Shown piece by piece: positions 7,490-16,900 of a stretch of DNA of 25,656 nucleotides. A program made the translations under genes and the position numbers. Origin of the DNA: an uncultured Fidelibacterota bacterium (GTDB lineage Bacteria; Marinisomatota; Marinisomatia; Marinisomatales; UBA1611); the NCBI GenBank assembly GCA_913043185.1, contig CAJWMI010000017.1, positions 1 to 25,656 of the forward strand, read 5' to 3'. Under the pieces are notes generated by a model. The model had not been told where the DNA came from. It did no database searches and saw only the letters and a program-made list of their open reading frames with translations. Each line of letters starts with the position of its first letter. The first letter of the stretch is position 1.

Positions 7490-8994
7490 TAATGATTATC
7501 AGTATTTATTCTCGGAAATAATGGTTTGTGGTCACCTAATCTTGTACCAGATTTTAATCCTCCCCAATTTCTATCTACTGATTCTGTGTTTAGAACGGAT
7601 AGTAATATTTGTATTCTCTGAGGCATAATTGGAGAAAGAAGTACAGCACATATTCTTAATGCTTCTGCTCCTGTATATAAAACAGTCCCAGCAGATTTTG
7701 AGTCTTCTTTAACAAGTTTCCACGGTGTCATATGTTCAAAATATCTATTGATGTTGCGAACAAATTGAAGAGTTTCTTCAATTGCCTCATTAATTGACAT
7801 TCTTGACATATTATTGTCAAATTTTTGGACTAATTCTATTGAAATTGATTTTAATCTTTTTTCTTCATCACCCAAAGATGAAACTTCAGGCATATACCCA
7901 TCATAGTTTTTATTAATAAGGGTAGCAATGCGACTTAATAGGTTCCCAAAATCATTAGCTAGGTCACTGTTATATCTATTAATAAAAGACTTAAGAGTAA
8001 AGTTTGCGTCTTGTCCAAGGACCATTTCTCTCATGAGATAATATCGAACAGGATCAACGCCATAGTCATCAATGAGATCCATCGGGTTAATCACATTCCC
8101 ACTAGACTTGCTCATTTTTTCATCTCCCATAAGCCACCACCCGTGTGCAAAAATTGTTTTTGGGAGCTCAATCCCGGCAGACATAAGCATCGTAGGCCAA
8201 TATACAGTATGAGTAGTTAAAATATCCTTCCCGATTAAATGCATATTTGCTGGCCAATATTTATCAAATGAAATATTATCATCTAAGAACCCAGGAGCAG
8301 TGATATAATTAATTAAAGCATCAAACCATACATACGTCACATATCCTGAATCAAATGGTAGCTCAATACCCCAGCTCAATCTTGACTTAGGTCTTGATAT
8401 ACATAAATCATTTAACGGTTGTTTTAAAAATCCTAATATTTCATTTTTTCTGTGTTCAGGTTGTATAAACTTAGGATTAGAATTAATATGAGCTATAAGC
8501 GCTTTTTGGTATTTGCTCATTCTGAAAAAATAATTTTTTTCTTTTAGTTTTTTAATATCACGAAATTGACCAGTATCTGCTTCTTTCTCCGTAATAAATC
8601 TCTCTTCAGATACTGAGTAAAGACCTTCATATTCATCTTCATAAATATCACCAGCATTATATACTATTTTTAATATTTCTTTTACTACATTCTTGTGCCT
8701 GTTTTCTGTCGTCCGGATAAAATCATCGTTTGATATGTGTAGTCTTTCCCATAGAGATGTAAACCTCTTAGACATTTGATTACAATGATCTGTTGGGTCA
8801 ATCCCCCGCTTTGTTGCAGCATCTTGAACTTTTTGACCATGCTCATCTAGCCCTGTAAGAAAAAAAGAGTCGCGCCCAAGTTGTTTTTGATATCTAGATA
8901 ACACATCTGCCAAAATGGTTGTATATGCATGTCCTATGTGCGGGATATCATTAACATAATAAATTGGGGTTGTGATATAGAATGATTTATTCAT
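7489..8994 (-). CDS. metG: methionine--tRNA ligase, short form
   Basis: Class I aminoacyl-tRNA synthetase that charges tRNA-Met. It has HIGH (19-22), LTGLDEHGQKV, and KMSKS (293-297) in GDEKMSKSSGNVINP. At 501 residues it lacks the C-terminal tRNA-binding (EMAP-like) extension. The region between the Rossmann halves (about residues 118-160) has no cysteines, so the zinc knuckle of E. coli-type MetG is absent. Start choice: a TTG at 9015 would add seven residues, but the ATG at 8994 begins MNKSFYITTPIYYVND, the normal N-terminus, and overlaps the holB stop by 8 nt (ATGAATAA), the same arrangement seen at deoC/rlmD. It ends in a TAATG overlap with tatD. Confidence 0.95.
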   Translation of the reverse strand: MNKSFYITTPIYYVNDIPHIGHAYTTILADVLSRYQKQLGRDSFFLTGLDEHGQKVQDAATKRGIDPTDHCNQMSKRFTSLWERLHISNDDFIRTTENRHKNVVKEILKIVYNAGDIYEDEYEGLYSVSEERFITEKEADTGQFRDIKKLKEKNYFFRMSKYQKALIAHINSNPKFIQPEHRKNEILGFLKQPLNDLCISRPKSRLSWGIELPFDSGYVTYVWFDALINYITAPGFLDDNISFDKYWPANMHLIGKDILTTHTVYWPTMLMSAGIELPKTIFAHGWWLMGDEKMSKSSGNVINPMDLIDDYGVDPVRYYLMREMVLGQDANFTLKSFINRYNSDLANDFGNLLSRIATLINKNYDGYMPEVSSLGDEEKRLKSISIELVQKFDNNMSRMSINEAIEETLQFVRNINRYFEHMTPWKLVKEDSKSAGTVLYTGAEALRICAVLLSPIMPQRIQILLSVLNTESVDRNWGGLKSGTRLGDHKPLFPRINTDNH

Positions 8995-10090
8995 GTATAT
9001 GTTTTTGAATATCAAGTATCAAATTCAATATTATTAGTGGCATATATAAATTCTGAGAAACAGATTTCATTACATCCTCTAGACATAATACAATTGCATA
9101 AATATTCGCTGTTGGATAGGTTTGGCTAAATGAAACTATCTGGGAATGTAAATTTGTATCATCAAAATCACTTTTTAATCCCTGTCGATGTTTATTTACA
9201 CACTTAAACCATAATGAAATTAAATTTATATGATAGCTAAACTCTAGTTGGTCACTTGCACATAGATGGCTATAATGATCAATAAACTTTCTCCACTGAT
9301 CCGGATTCTGATTTATGAGCGTAGTAGATAATTTTTCTATTGTATTTATTATCTTGTTAATTGGTTGATCAGATAATGCTTTAGCCTGATGTATATTGCC
9401 TCTACAAATAGAAACTAAAAATTTTGCATCTTTTTCTTTAACCTTTCTTTTCAAAAACCATTCAAAAATATAATCATTTGGCAACGCCGGTATATCAATT
9501 GCTTGGCAACGGGAGACAAGGGTTTCAAATAACATTTTTTTATAATCCGTTACGAGTATTATCGTAGTGTCCCCAGGTGGCTCTTCTAATACTTTTAGTA
9601 GCGCATTTCCTGATTCACCTTGTCCAGAGCATAACAATTCAGAATTATAAATAATTACAATATTCCTACCAATATTATTATCCTGCTTAAGGTATAATGT
9701 TTTTCTTAAATCTCTTATAGATTGAATGAGTATTCTTTTTGCTTTAGGTATTAATATTTTATAAAAAGGATCGGAAGCTTTTTCTTTGATTGAGTTAATA
9801 TAATCTTGTGGTATAAAATTTTTATTATCCTTTGGTGTTGGAAGGGGAACAATAATATTTAGCCTTTCATGTTGTAAGGTGCTAAATCTTATACAAGATT
9901 CACATTTAAAACAGATTTCAATATTTGAGCCTTTACAATTAAGTAATTGAGCAAATTTTAATGCTAGGCCTTCTTTCCCAGATCCTTTTGACCCAGAAAA
10001 CAAATATGCACTTCCGATATTCCCCGAATCTGATATCCGCGTTAGTTTCCCCCAAGTTTCTTTTTGGGCAATAATAAGATTATCATTCAT
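8987..10090 (-). CDS. holB: DNA polymerase III delta' subunit
   Basis: Clamp-loader subunit of the replicative polymerase; an AAA+ protein of about 367 residues. Walker A is intact (GSKGSGKE, 33-40), unlike E. coli delta'. A zinc module has Cys52, Cys60, Cys63 and Cys66. LLKVLEEPP (164-172) and the arginine-finger motif SRC (193-195) are present. The Walker B region reads IVIIYNSELL, without the DEAD-type acid pair of DnaX, and there is no DnaX C-terminal extension, which favours delta' over gamma/tau. Start choice: ATG 10090 overlaps the stop of the upstream gene (TAATG) and puts only a few residues before the IIGQ-like IIAQ. An ATG at 10108 would add six residues and cannot be excluded. It overlaps metG by 8 nt. 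Confidence 0.92.
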   Translation of the reverse strand: MNDNLIIAQKETWGKLTRISDSGNIGSAYLFSGSKGSGKEGLALKFAQLLNCKGSNIEICFKCESCIRFSTLQHERLNIIVPLPTPKDNKNFIPQDYINSIKEKASDPFYKILIPKAKRILIQSIRDLRKTLYLKQDNNIGRNIVIIYNSELLCSGQGESGNALLKVLEEPPGDTTIILVTDYKKMLFETLVSRCQAIDIPALPNDYIFEWFLKRKVKEKDAKFLVSICRGNIHQAKALSDQPINKIINTIEKLSTTLINQNPDQWRKFIDHYSHLCASDQLEFSYHINLISLWFKCVNKHRQGLKSDFDDTNLHSQIVSFSQTYPTANIYAIVLCLEDVMKSVSQNLYMPLIILNLILDIQKHIHE

Positions 10091-11286
10091 TACTTTTTTA
10101 TTAACCATTTCTCTGGATCAAGTTTTTGACCCTTGCCCCAAACTTCAAAATGTAATTTGGAACCATTTACTGAACCAGAATCACCCATATATGCGATTAC
10201 ATCTCCCGATCTAACTTCACTATCTACATGTGTCTGAATATTTGTAACGTGGCTATATACAGTATAAAAGCCACCCCCATGATCAATAATTACTGTTGTT
10301 CCATATCCTCTTATATAAGTAACCGTCGTCACAATACCACTCATTGTAGAACGTATAGGCGAGCCTGGTTGCCCTTTTATATCTATACCAGGATTATCTG
10401 TAGTCGTTTTTAACCGCGCGTTCCACTGTTTACCAAATTTTGATATTACTCTTCCTTCAGTAGGCCAAGGTAACTGCCCCTTAAGCAAATTAAATTCTTT
10501 TGTTTTTAGTGCCTCTTGCTGTTGGCGAATTCTTTCTTCTCTTTCAAATCTTGCTTTATCCTCTAATACTTTTTTTATGATAGACTCTAACTGTTTTACC
10601 CCTGCCGCTTTTTCTTGCATATAATTAGCCAGTGCAGATTTATCTTGTCTTATCCTCGTGAGCTCCTTTTCTCTTTTAATCCTCATCTTTCTAAGAGATG
10701 ACATTTGTTTTTGTTTATCTCTTTTTAGCAAAATACTTCGTCTTAACAAAGATTCAAGTTGTAGTTTATCCTTATTTATTTTTAATAATAAATTTTCTAT
10801 TTCTTTAGTCATTTTTTGTTCAATGGAGGATATAATCTTAAGGTATTGGGTTCTATAAACTGCTTGGCGCCACGAAGTAGATGATAAAACCTTCTCCAGG
10901 TCTGAGATTCTACCTTTTAAGTAAGAATTCACTACGCGTTGCTCATACCTGTTTTTCATGATATTTAATTCGTTTTCTTTTATTGTAATATCATTTTTCA
11001 AGATATTTATCTTATCCCTATTAATGTCTTCTTCTTTTTTTAATGATTGTATTAGTTTATTTATTAAGGCTAATTCTTCATCTAGGTTTGTAATTCTTTT
11101 GGATGTTGTTGTCTCACTAATATTAGCTTTCCTTAGTTTCGAGCTTAATTCTTCAATTTCTTTTTTCATTTTATTTATAGCGTCATTCTGATATCTAAGT
11201 TCTTCATTATAATCTCTTTGAACTGTTTGGCCTATTACAAGATTCATAAATAGATATATAAATAATATATTATTGGAATATTTCAT
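10090..11286 (-). CDS. EnvC-like murein hydrolase activator (coiled coil plus degenerate LytM/M23 domain)
   Basis: Exported protein of 398 residues. A signal peptide ends near VIG-Q20; a long coiled coil fills about residues 25-265; a LytM/M23 domain starts at PWPTEGRVISKFG (about 273) and ends with LHFEVWGKGQKLDPEKWL. Active M23 peptidases need H-x3-D, H and H-x-H. Here the first His is missing (NPGIDI, Asp302 kept) and the last motif is HFE (His379), while His346 in VYSHV remains. With incomplete zinc ligands it is more likely an activator of an amidase at division sites, like EnvC or NlpD, than a hydrolase. The start has no ribosome-binding site. It overlaps holB by TAATG, an unexpected placement of a division-type factor upstream of a replication/translation operon. 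A 10-bp palindrome (11296-11305) lies just before it. Confidence 0.88.
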   Translation of the reverse strand: MKYSNNILFIYLFMNLVIGQTVQRDYNEELRYQNDAINKMKKEIEELSSKLRKANISETTTSKRITNLDEELALINKLIQSLKKEEDINRDKINILKNDITIKENELNIMKNRYEQRVVNSYLKGRISDLEKVLSSTSWRQAVYRTQYLKIISSIEQKMTKEIENLLLKINKDKLQLESLLRRSILLKRDKQKQMSSLRKMRIKREKELTRIRQDKSALANYMQEKAAGVKQLESIIKKVLEDKARFEREERIRQQQEALKTKEFNLLKGQLPWPTEGRVISKFGKQWNARLKTTTDNPGIDIKGQPGSPIRSTMSGIVTTVTYIRGYGTTVIIDHGGGFYTVYSHVTNIQTHVDSEVRSGDVIAYMGDSGSVNGSKLHFEVWGKGQKLDPEKWLIKK

Positions 11287-11349
11287 CTAATGAAAACTAA
11301 TTAGTATGTTGCCCTGATTACAACGTGGATTATATTTTAGAAGAAAGGG

Positions 11350-13200
11350 CTAAAGCTCCTCAATTTTAAATAAAATGAAATCTTTAAATGATAATTGCAA
11401 TTGTTTTTCTTTTAAATAATATATCCAGAGTTGTTCTCCTTTTGCACTTTTCTCAGATATAATCTTATCATGCGGAGCACCTAATAAATTCTCGATCAGT
11501 GGTAGTGTCAATCCGATCGTCAATCGAGGCGACCTAGCAATTGCTTGTAAATATCTAGCTTCAGACATTTTATGATCAATAATCATATCAGATTTGTAAT
11601 TATCTAATTTTTTCAGCTTATTCTTTAAGTCTTTTAATAGTTTTTCATTATTCGGTCCGATTCCAGATGATAATTTTTTAGCTTGTTCGAGAGATTGAAT
11701 CGCTAATATGATTTCATCGAACTCATCTACCTGATCCGCTATTTCGATTAATTGAATACCTGCCTTATATTGTAACGCAATTATTCTAGGCTCTAGATCA
11801 ATATTCAATTCTAATGCTTTAGAATATTTTTCCATCGCTTTCCCAAGTATTAAAATAGACTGTAACTTTTCCCCTTCTCCTAATATTACAAAAGATCTGA
11901 ATTTGTTAAGTTCTTTATCCCCATGGTCAGAAAATTTTGCGACTTTTTTTACTAAACTCAGTGCCTCTTTATAGAGGGCATTATCTAATAATATCTCTGC
12001 ATAATTCATCCATTTTCTTGCAATCTCATCAATCCGAAAATTTAATGCTTCAACTATAAGGGTATCATCTATCACAACTCTGGACCTGGCTTTTATGTAT
12101 TTATCCAAAGCTTTTTCAGATTCACCCATGTCATCAAACAAGAGACCTTCTTCCATAATTTGATAAGGAATTTTCTTATTACACTCTGATATATATTTCA
12201 TTGCTCTATATCTATTTGAATGGTTAGGATAATCTGTTAAAAACTTGATGAACTTATTTTTTGAAGTTAAGTAATCTTTTTTATAGTATATCTTCTTCGC
12301 CTCATCACCAATCGTCTTCTTACCACCATAAAATGTTGAGAGTGTAAAATATATTCCATAATTAGCAAGATCAAATCGTTTAACTGGAGTAATATTATCT
12401 GTATCAGTTATATTATTAATTTTCGTATATGAATGACGAATATCGATCCCAATTGAAAAACGATTTGATTTCCCCGGGTCAATAATATAACGAAAGCCAA
12501 AACCAAGAGCCATTGAGGTCCCTCTTCCGCTTGGGACGGAGTTTATTGTTTCAATATCTTTGTCAAAATAAAATTTTGAAAAGGCAAGCCCATAACCATA
12601 TCTGAAATTAATATACCAAGGATTAAAAGGTTGCCATTGTAGCGTATTTGTAATAAGATATTCTTTTAACTCTGGCTTAAACTGTATCTTATTTTCACTT
12701 ATACTTGTTCCTTCTTTCCAATCGTCTGGTATATTTTTTGGCACTAGAATCGAGCTGGATCTGTAATTAATACCAGTTAAAAAATTCATCCAACTAGTGT
12801 TCATTATTATATTAGGTATATTAACCATACCAAAATCAATATCTATCGAAGTGCCTACTATATTCTTTGCTTCTTGACTTAAAGGAGAAACCTCTGAATC
12901 GTACCATATCCAATTATCCATGTCATCAACTGAAGGAGATGATGTGCTACCTGAAAATTTTCCATTTAATCCTAATCCATAACGAATCTCAACCGGCATG
13001 TATGTTACCGGAGCAGAAAATTCTCTTGATCTAAACCATTTATCAAACCAGTACCCCTGCTCATACTCATCTTCTTTATCTATTTTAATTAAACCCCAGA
13101 ATAACGTTTTTGGTTCTTGTTTAAGTAATGATTGAGAACTGAGGCTTGTAATCATTACGAGTGCTGACACAAACCAAATAAATATTTTTTGTTTCATCAT
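11350..13200 (-). CDS. exported protein: outer-membrane-like beta domain, TPR region and BamE-like C-terminus
   Basis: Not a recognised family. It has 616 residues. A signal peptide (residues 1-22, ending SLSS before Gln23) is followed by about 270 residues of alternating, aromatic-rich strands with Gly/Ser turns (for example INFRYGYGLAFSKFYF, MALGFGFRYII, FSIGIDIRHSY, YGIYFTLSTFYGG), typical of an outer-membrane barrel. From about 300 to 545 it is helical with TPR-like repeats (DDMGESEKALDKYIKARSR, ILLDNALYKEALSLVKKVAK, GKAMEKYSKALELN). The last about 55 residues (LTIGLTLPLIENLLGAPH, then QLWIYYL and LQLSFKDFILFKIEE) resemble the BamE/SmpA pattern of Gly-Met-Thr, lGxP, W-x-Y and F-x-dg. It is transcribed away from the DUF4159 gene and 63 nt upstream of the EnvC-like gene. 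I infer an envelope assembly role, unproven. Confidence 0.7.
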   Translation of the reverse strand: MMKQKIFIWFVSALVMITSLSSQSLLKQEPKTLFWGLIKIDKEDEYEQGYWFDKWFRSREFSAPVTYMPVEIRYGLGLNGKFSGSTSSPSVDDMDNWIWYDSEVSPLSQEAKNIVGTSIDIDFGMVNIPNIIMNTSWMNFLTGINYRSSSILVPKNIPDDWKEGTSISENKIQFKPELKEYLITNTLQWQPFNPWYINFRYGYGLAFSKFYFDKDIETINSVPSGRGTSMALGFGFRYIIDPGKSNRFSIGIDIRHSYTKINNITDTDNITPVKRFDLANYGIYFTLSTFYGGKKTIGDEAKKIYYKKDYLTSKNKFIKFLTDYPNHSNRYRAMKYISECNKKIPYQIMEEGLLFDDMGESEKALDKYIKARSRVVIDDTLIVEALNFRIDEIARKWMNYAEILLDNALYKEALSLVKKVAKFSDHGDKELNKFRSFVILGEGEKLQSILILGKAMEKYSKALELNIDLEPRIIALQYKAGIQLIEIADQVDEFDEIILAIQSLEQAKKLSSGIGPNNEKLLKDLKNKLKKLDNYKSDMIIDHKMSEARYLQAIARSPRLTIGLTLPLIENLLGAPHDKIISEKSAKGEQLWIYYLKEKQLQLSFKDFILFKIEEL

Positions 13201-13244
13201 TGATGGAAATTTAAGTATTCAGATATCTTTTACAAGAAGAGACT

Positions 13245-13265
13245 GGGTATATTCTAGGGTATAAT
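13245..13265. promoter_or_regulatory. direct repeat and TATAAT box in the divergent promoter region
   Basis: The 108-nt gap between two divergent exported-protein operons must hold both promoters. It contains GGGTATA at 13245-13251 and again at 13257-13263, a 12-nt period. The second copy runs into TATAAT (13260-13265), 43 nt before the DUF4159 ATG. No good -35 box lies at the right distance on either strand. The repeat could be a regulator site or part of a promoter used by another sigma factor. Confidence 0.3.
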
Positions 13266-13308
13266 ATTTTTATAATTTTAGGAAGAACCAGTTAATTACC
13301 TTTTATAT

Positions 13309-13956
13309 ATGACAGTGAAAATTTACGTTATCATCATAATGTTGTGCAGTTTCTTGTGCTCTCAGGAATTTAATATTGCTAGAGTACAATATGGTGGTGG
13401 TGGTGACTGGTATTGTGACCCGAGCAGTTTGCCAAATTTATTGGAATTTTTAAAAACTAACACATCGATGACAAAAGCATCAAAAGAAGTTAGAATAAAA
13501 TTAACAGACAGCAACGCAAAACTTTTTCCTTATCTATATTTAACTGGTCACGGGAATATTAGATTTTCTGAAAATGAAATTATAGAGCTACGATCAATAC
13601 TTAGCAATGGAGGCTTTCTGCATGCTGATGATAACTATGGAATGGATAAATCTTTTAGACGCGAGATGAAGAGAGTTTTCCCCAACAAAGAATTTGTTGA
13701 GCTCCCTCATAGTCATCCTGTTTTTTCTTCTTATTATAAAATTGAAAATGGCTTGCCTAAAATTCATGAGCATGATAATAAACCACCCCAAGCGTTGGGA
13801 ATTTTTGAAAATAATAAACTAGTAGTTTTATATACTTACGAATCAGATTTAGGAGATGGGTGGGAAGATGCTGCTGTACATAATAATCCACCTGAATTAA
13901 GAAACTTAGCCCTAAAAATGGGAGTAAATATCATATATTTCGCGCTAACTCAATAA
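13309..13956 (+). CDS. DUF4159 domain exported protein
   Basis: A conserved exported protein of 215 residues with a signal peptide ending FLCS before Gln20. The mature part is a full DUF4159 domain: FNIARVQYGGGGDWYCDP, LFPYLYLTGHG (His81), NGGFLHADDNYG (His105, Asp107, Asp108), LPHSHPVF, and LGDGWEDAAVHNNP. The layout resembles a class I glutamine-amidotransferase-like Rossmann fold, with no Cys at the expected elbow (ADDNYG), so no amidase activity is expected. Function is unknown; from memory, DUF4159 genes often sit with MoxR ATPase, DUF58, von Willebrand and DUF4175 genes. Here it is first in a plus-strand operon, 1 nt before the DUF4175-like gene. The start has no ribosome-binding site. 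Confidence 0.88.
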   Translation: MTVKIYVIIIMLCSFLCSQEFNIARVQYGGGGDWYCDPSSLPNLLEFLKTNTSMTKASKEVRIKLTDSNAKLFPYLYLTGHGNIRFSENEIIELRSILSNGGFLHADDNYGMDKSFRREMKRVFPNKEFVELPHSHPVFSSYYKIENGLPKIHEHDNKPPQALGIFENNKLVVLYTYESDLGDGWEDAAVHNNPPELRNLALKMGVNIIYFALTQ

Positions 13957-13957
13957 T

Positions 13958-16900
13958 ATGAAAATACAACAATATTTAAAAGCAGTTAGAGATGCAAAGA
14001 TAAAAGTAGATCTTGTTAGTATATCGTTTATAATTCTCATGATTTTTTTATTCCTTTTATTAATGTTCATATTGCTCGAGTCAGTATTTTATTTTTCTCC
14101 TTTATATAAAAAAATATTATTATTAACCATATTTGTTGCATTTTCATTAACCTTATTATGGATAGGTATTTCCTACGTAATTATTAACCAAAATCGTTAT
14201 CCTAGTTACTCATGGCGGAAACTGGCTTCTATCATAGGAAAAAATATTTTCCCCAATAATGATGATACGGCTTTAAATGCTTATCAAATAGAATCACAAA
14301 TAAAAGAAACTCAATCAAAAGATCTTGCAGATAATTTTATTGATAATGTCGCAAAAAAAATAGCTGAGGTTAATCCTGAGGATATCATTGACAAAGAACC
14401 TTTATTTAATATAAAACTTATTACAGTAATAATAATGTTCGTTTCAATTATAACATTATCTATGTTCTGGGAACAAAGCTCTGATGCATTTTACAGGTGG
14501 AAAAACTATAATAAGCAGTTTTTGGCACCAAAACCTTTCAAGTTATACAGCTTAACCAGGAATCAACATATCCTTGGAGGAGAAAAAATTTCCATAATAA
14601 TTATGTCTGAGGGGCAATCTCCTGATTCTGTTTTACTTCGATTAACTCCAACACAAATAACTCTTAATGATAGAGATACATCCATAATAGAATTGAAAAC
14701 AGGAAAAAACTTATCTGGGTTTTATCAGTTTGAATTACCTGAATTATTCCAAGATTATAAATATAGTGCTATTGTTAATGCACAACAATTTTATGAAGCC
14801 TGGGAGTCTGTAGAATCAACGCCAGATACAATCTTTGTTACTGACAGACCAAAATTAGAAAATTTTGAAATTATAATTATACCTCCATCATACTCTAAAC
14901 TGCCTTCAGAAATTCTTGATGGAAGCATTGCTGTCGTTCAGGGCTTAATGGGTTCAATTGTTAAAATAAACTTAGAGAGTAATAGAAATCTTAAATCGTG
15001 TTTTATGAAGAAAAATGATTCTATAAAATTTTTCGAAACATATAATAATAAAGCTAATGGTGAGTTTATAATTAAAAATGAAGGTAAGTTTTCCGTTCAC
15101 CTGGTTGACCCAAGAGGGATTACTAACAGAGACCCTGTGCCATACCACATTAACATATTGCCGGATAATAAACCAAGTATTAAAGTGATTAAACCGCCGC
15201 CTATTATAACATTAGGAAATAATCAAATAATACAATTTCATCTAGAAATAGAAGATGACTATGGGTTTAATGATCTTCAACTTGCTTATGAAATAAGAAG
15301 ACCAGAATACTTGGGTGTGGAACCTTATATAGCAATGTTTATTATACCTGAATTAAATCAAGACACAACAATACAGACTATAAAAACACATTGGAACTTA
15401 TCAGATTTAATGTTAATGCCAGATGATGAAATACACTATCATTTCGAATTATCTGACAATGACGAAATATCAGGCCCAAAAAAAACTATTTCTGAAACAT
15501 TTATTGCAAAGATTCCATCTTTATCTGATTTATATGAAAAACTAGAGGATAAAGAAGAAAACATAAACGAACAAATAAACGAAAGTTTAGATGATCTTGT
15601 TGCTTTAAAAGATAAAATTGACAACATGGAACTAGATGTTATAAAAACTGAAGATGAACTAAAATGGGAAGATCAGCAGAGAATAAAAGAAATAATCAAT
15701 CAAGCAAAAAATGAAATAAACAAAATGAAAGATGTTTCCAGTGCTATAGAAAAATTAATGGAACAAAGCGAAAAACATGATCTATTTCTTCCTGACTTAA
15801 TGAAAAAATTCAATGAATTATCAACCCTTATAAAAGAAATTATCCCAGAAAACCTAATTGAAAACCTGAACGATGCTCAAAATTCGTTAGAAGAAATGAA
15901 TTTACAATCTTTACAAAAGGCATTGGAAAATATGTCCAATAATATATCTGAAATTGAATCTGAACTAGACAGATATATTGACATATTTAAAAGGCTGCAG
16001 GCTGAACAAAAAATGGATGAACTAAAAAATAGACTAGAAAAATTGGTTCAGCAAAAAGACAAACTTGATAGAGATATCGATAACCTTAAAATATCTGATG
16101 ATATATCTGCAGAAACAAGAATCTGGCAAGAAGAACTAAGAGGTTTAGAAGAATTAAATAGTATAAACCAAGATATTCAAGAAGCATCAGAATTAATAAA
16201 GCCTTTCAGTGAAAAATCTGCTACCAAACTTAATGAATTAAATAATAGTCCAGACTTTAATCAAGCATTCAATAGTATTGAGGAAACAATATCAAGCCTG
16301 CAACAGAGTAATAGTAAAAAAGCAAAAATTTCAAGCCAATCAACAATTAATAATCTAAACAACATCCAGAAACAATTAACAAATATCCAACAAGAATTTC
16401 AGAATGAGACTGTTTCAGAAATGGTTAAGAAATTAGAAAAAATTATGAGAGACATCCTGTTTCTATCTAAAAAGCAGGAAAAATTACGTATAGAAACTCT
16501 ATCTCTTTCAAGAAATTCTTCTCAGTTAAAATCAATGGCATATGAACAACAAATAATTCAAGATCAATTGAACCATACCATAAAGCAAATGATTGATTTA
16601 TCAAAAGAAACTTTTTCTATAACTCCTCAGATGGGGAAATCAATTGGGAGAGCTAATAACGCAATTGAACAAACTAAATCAGATATAACAAATAGAAATA
16701 TTAGAAATGCCGGAAAGCAACAACACCATGCAATGGAAGCATTAAACTCAGCAGCACTAAGTCTTTTTCAAAGTATACAGCAGATGCAATCTTCTGGTTC
16801 TGCAAGCGGCTTTGAACAATTTTTAAAAATGATGCAACAAATGGCTGGTAAGCAACAAAGTTTAAACCAGCAAGGAATGAATTTAAGTTTAGGGCAAATG

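Noticed and set aside
8995..9015. TTG at 9015 as the metG start
   Set aside because: It adds seven residues unlike the family; ATG 8994 gives the normal N-terminus and overlaps the holB stop neatly.
11296..11305. Perfect 10-bp palindrome ACTAATTAGT before the EnvC-like start
   Set aside because: Short and AT-rich, expected by chance in sequence of this composition; no second copy supports an operator.
11287..11349. Possible terminator between the barrel/TPR gene and the EnvC-like gene
   Set aside because: Only a 5-bp GCCCT/AGGGC match with a loop of about 30 nt and no T-run; the genes are more likely co-transcribed.
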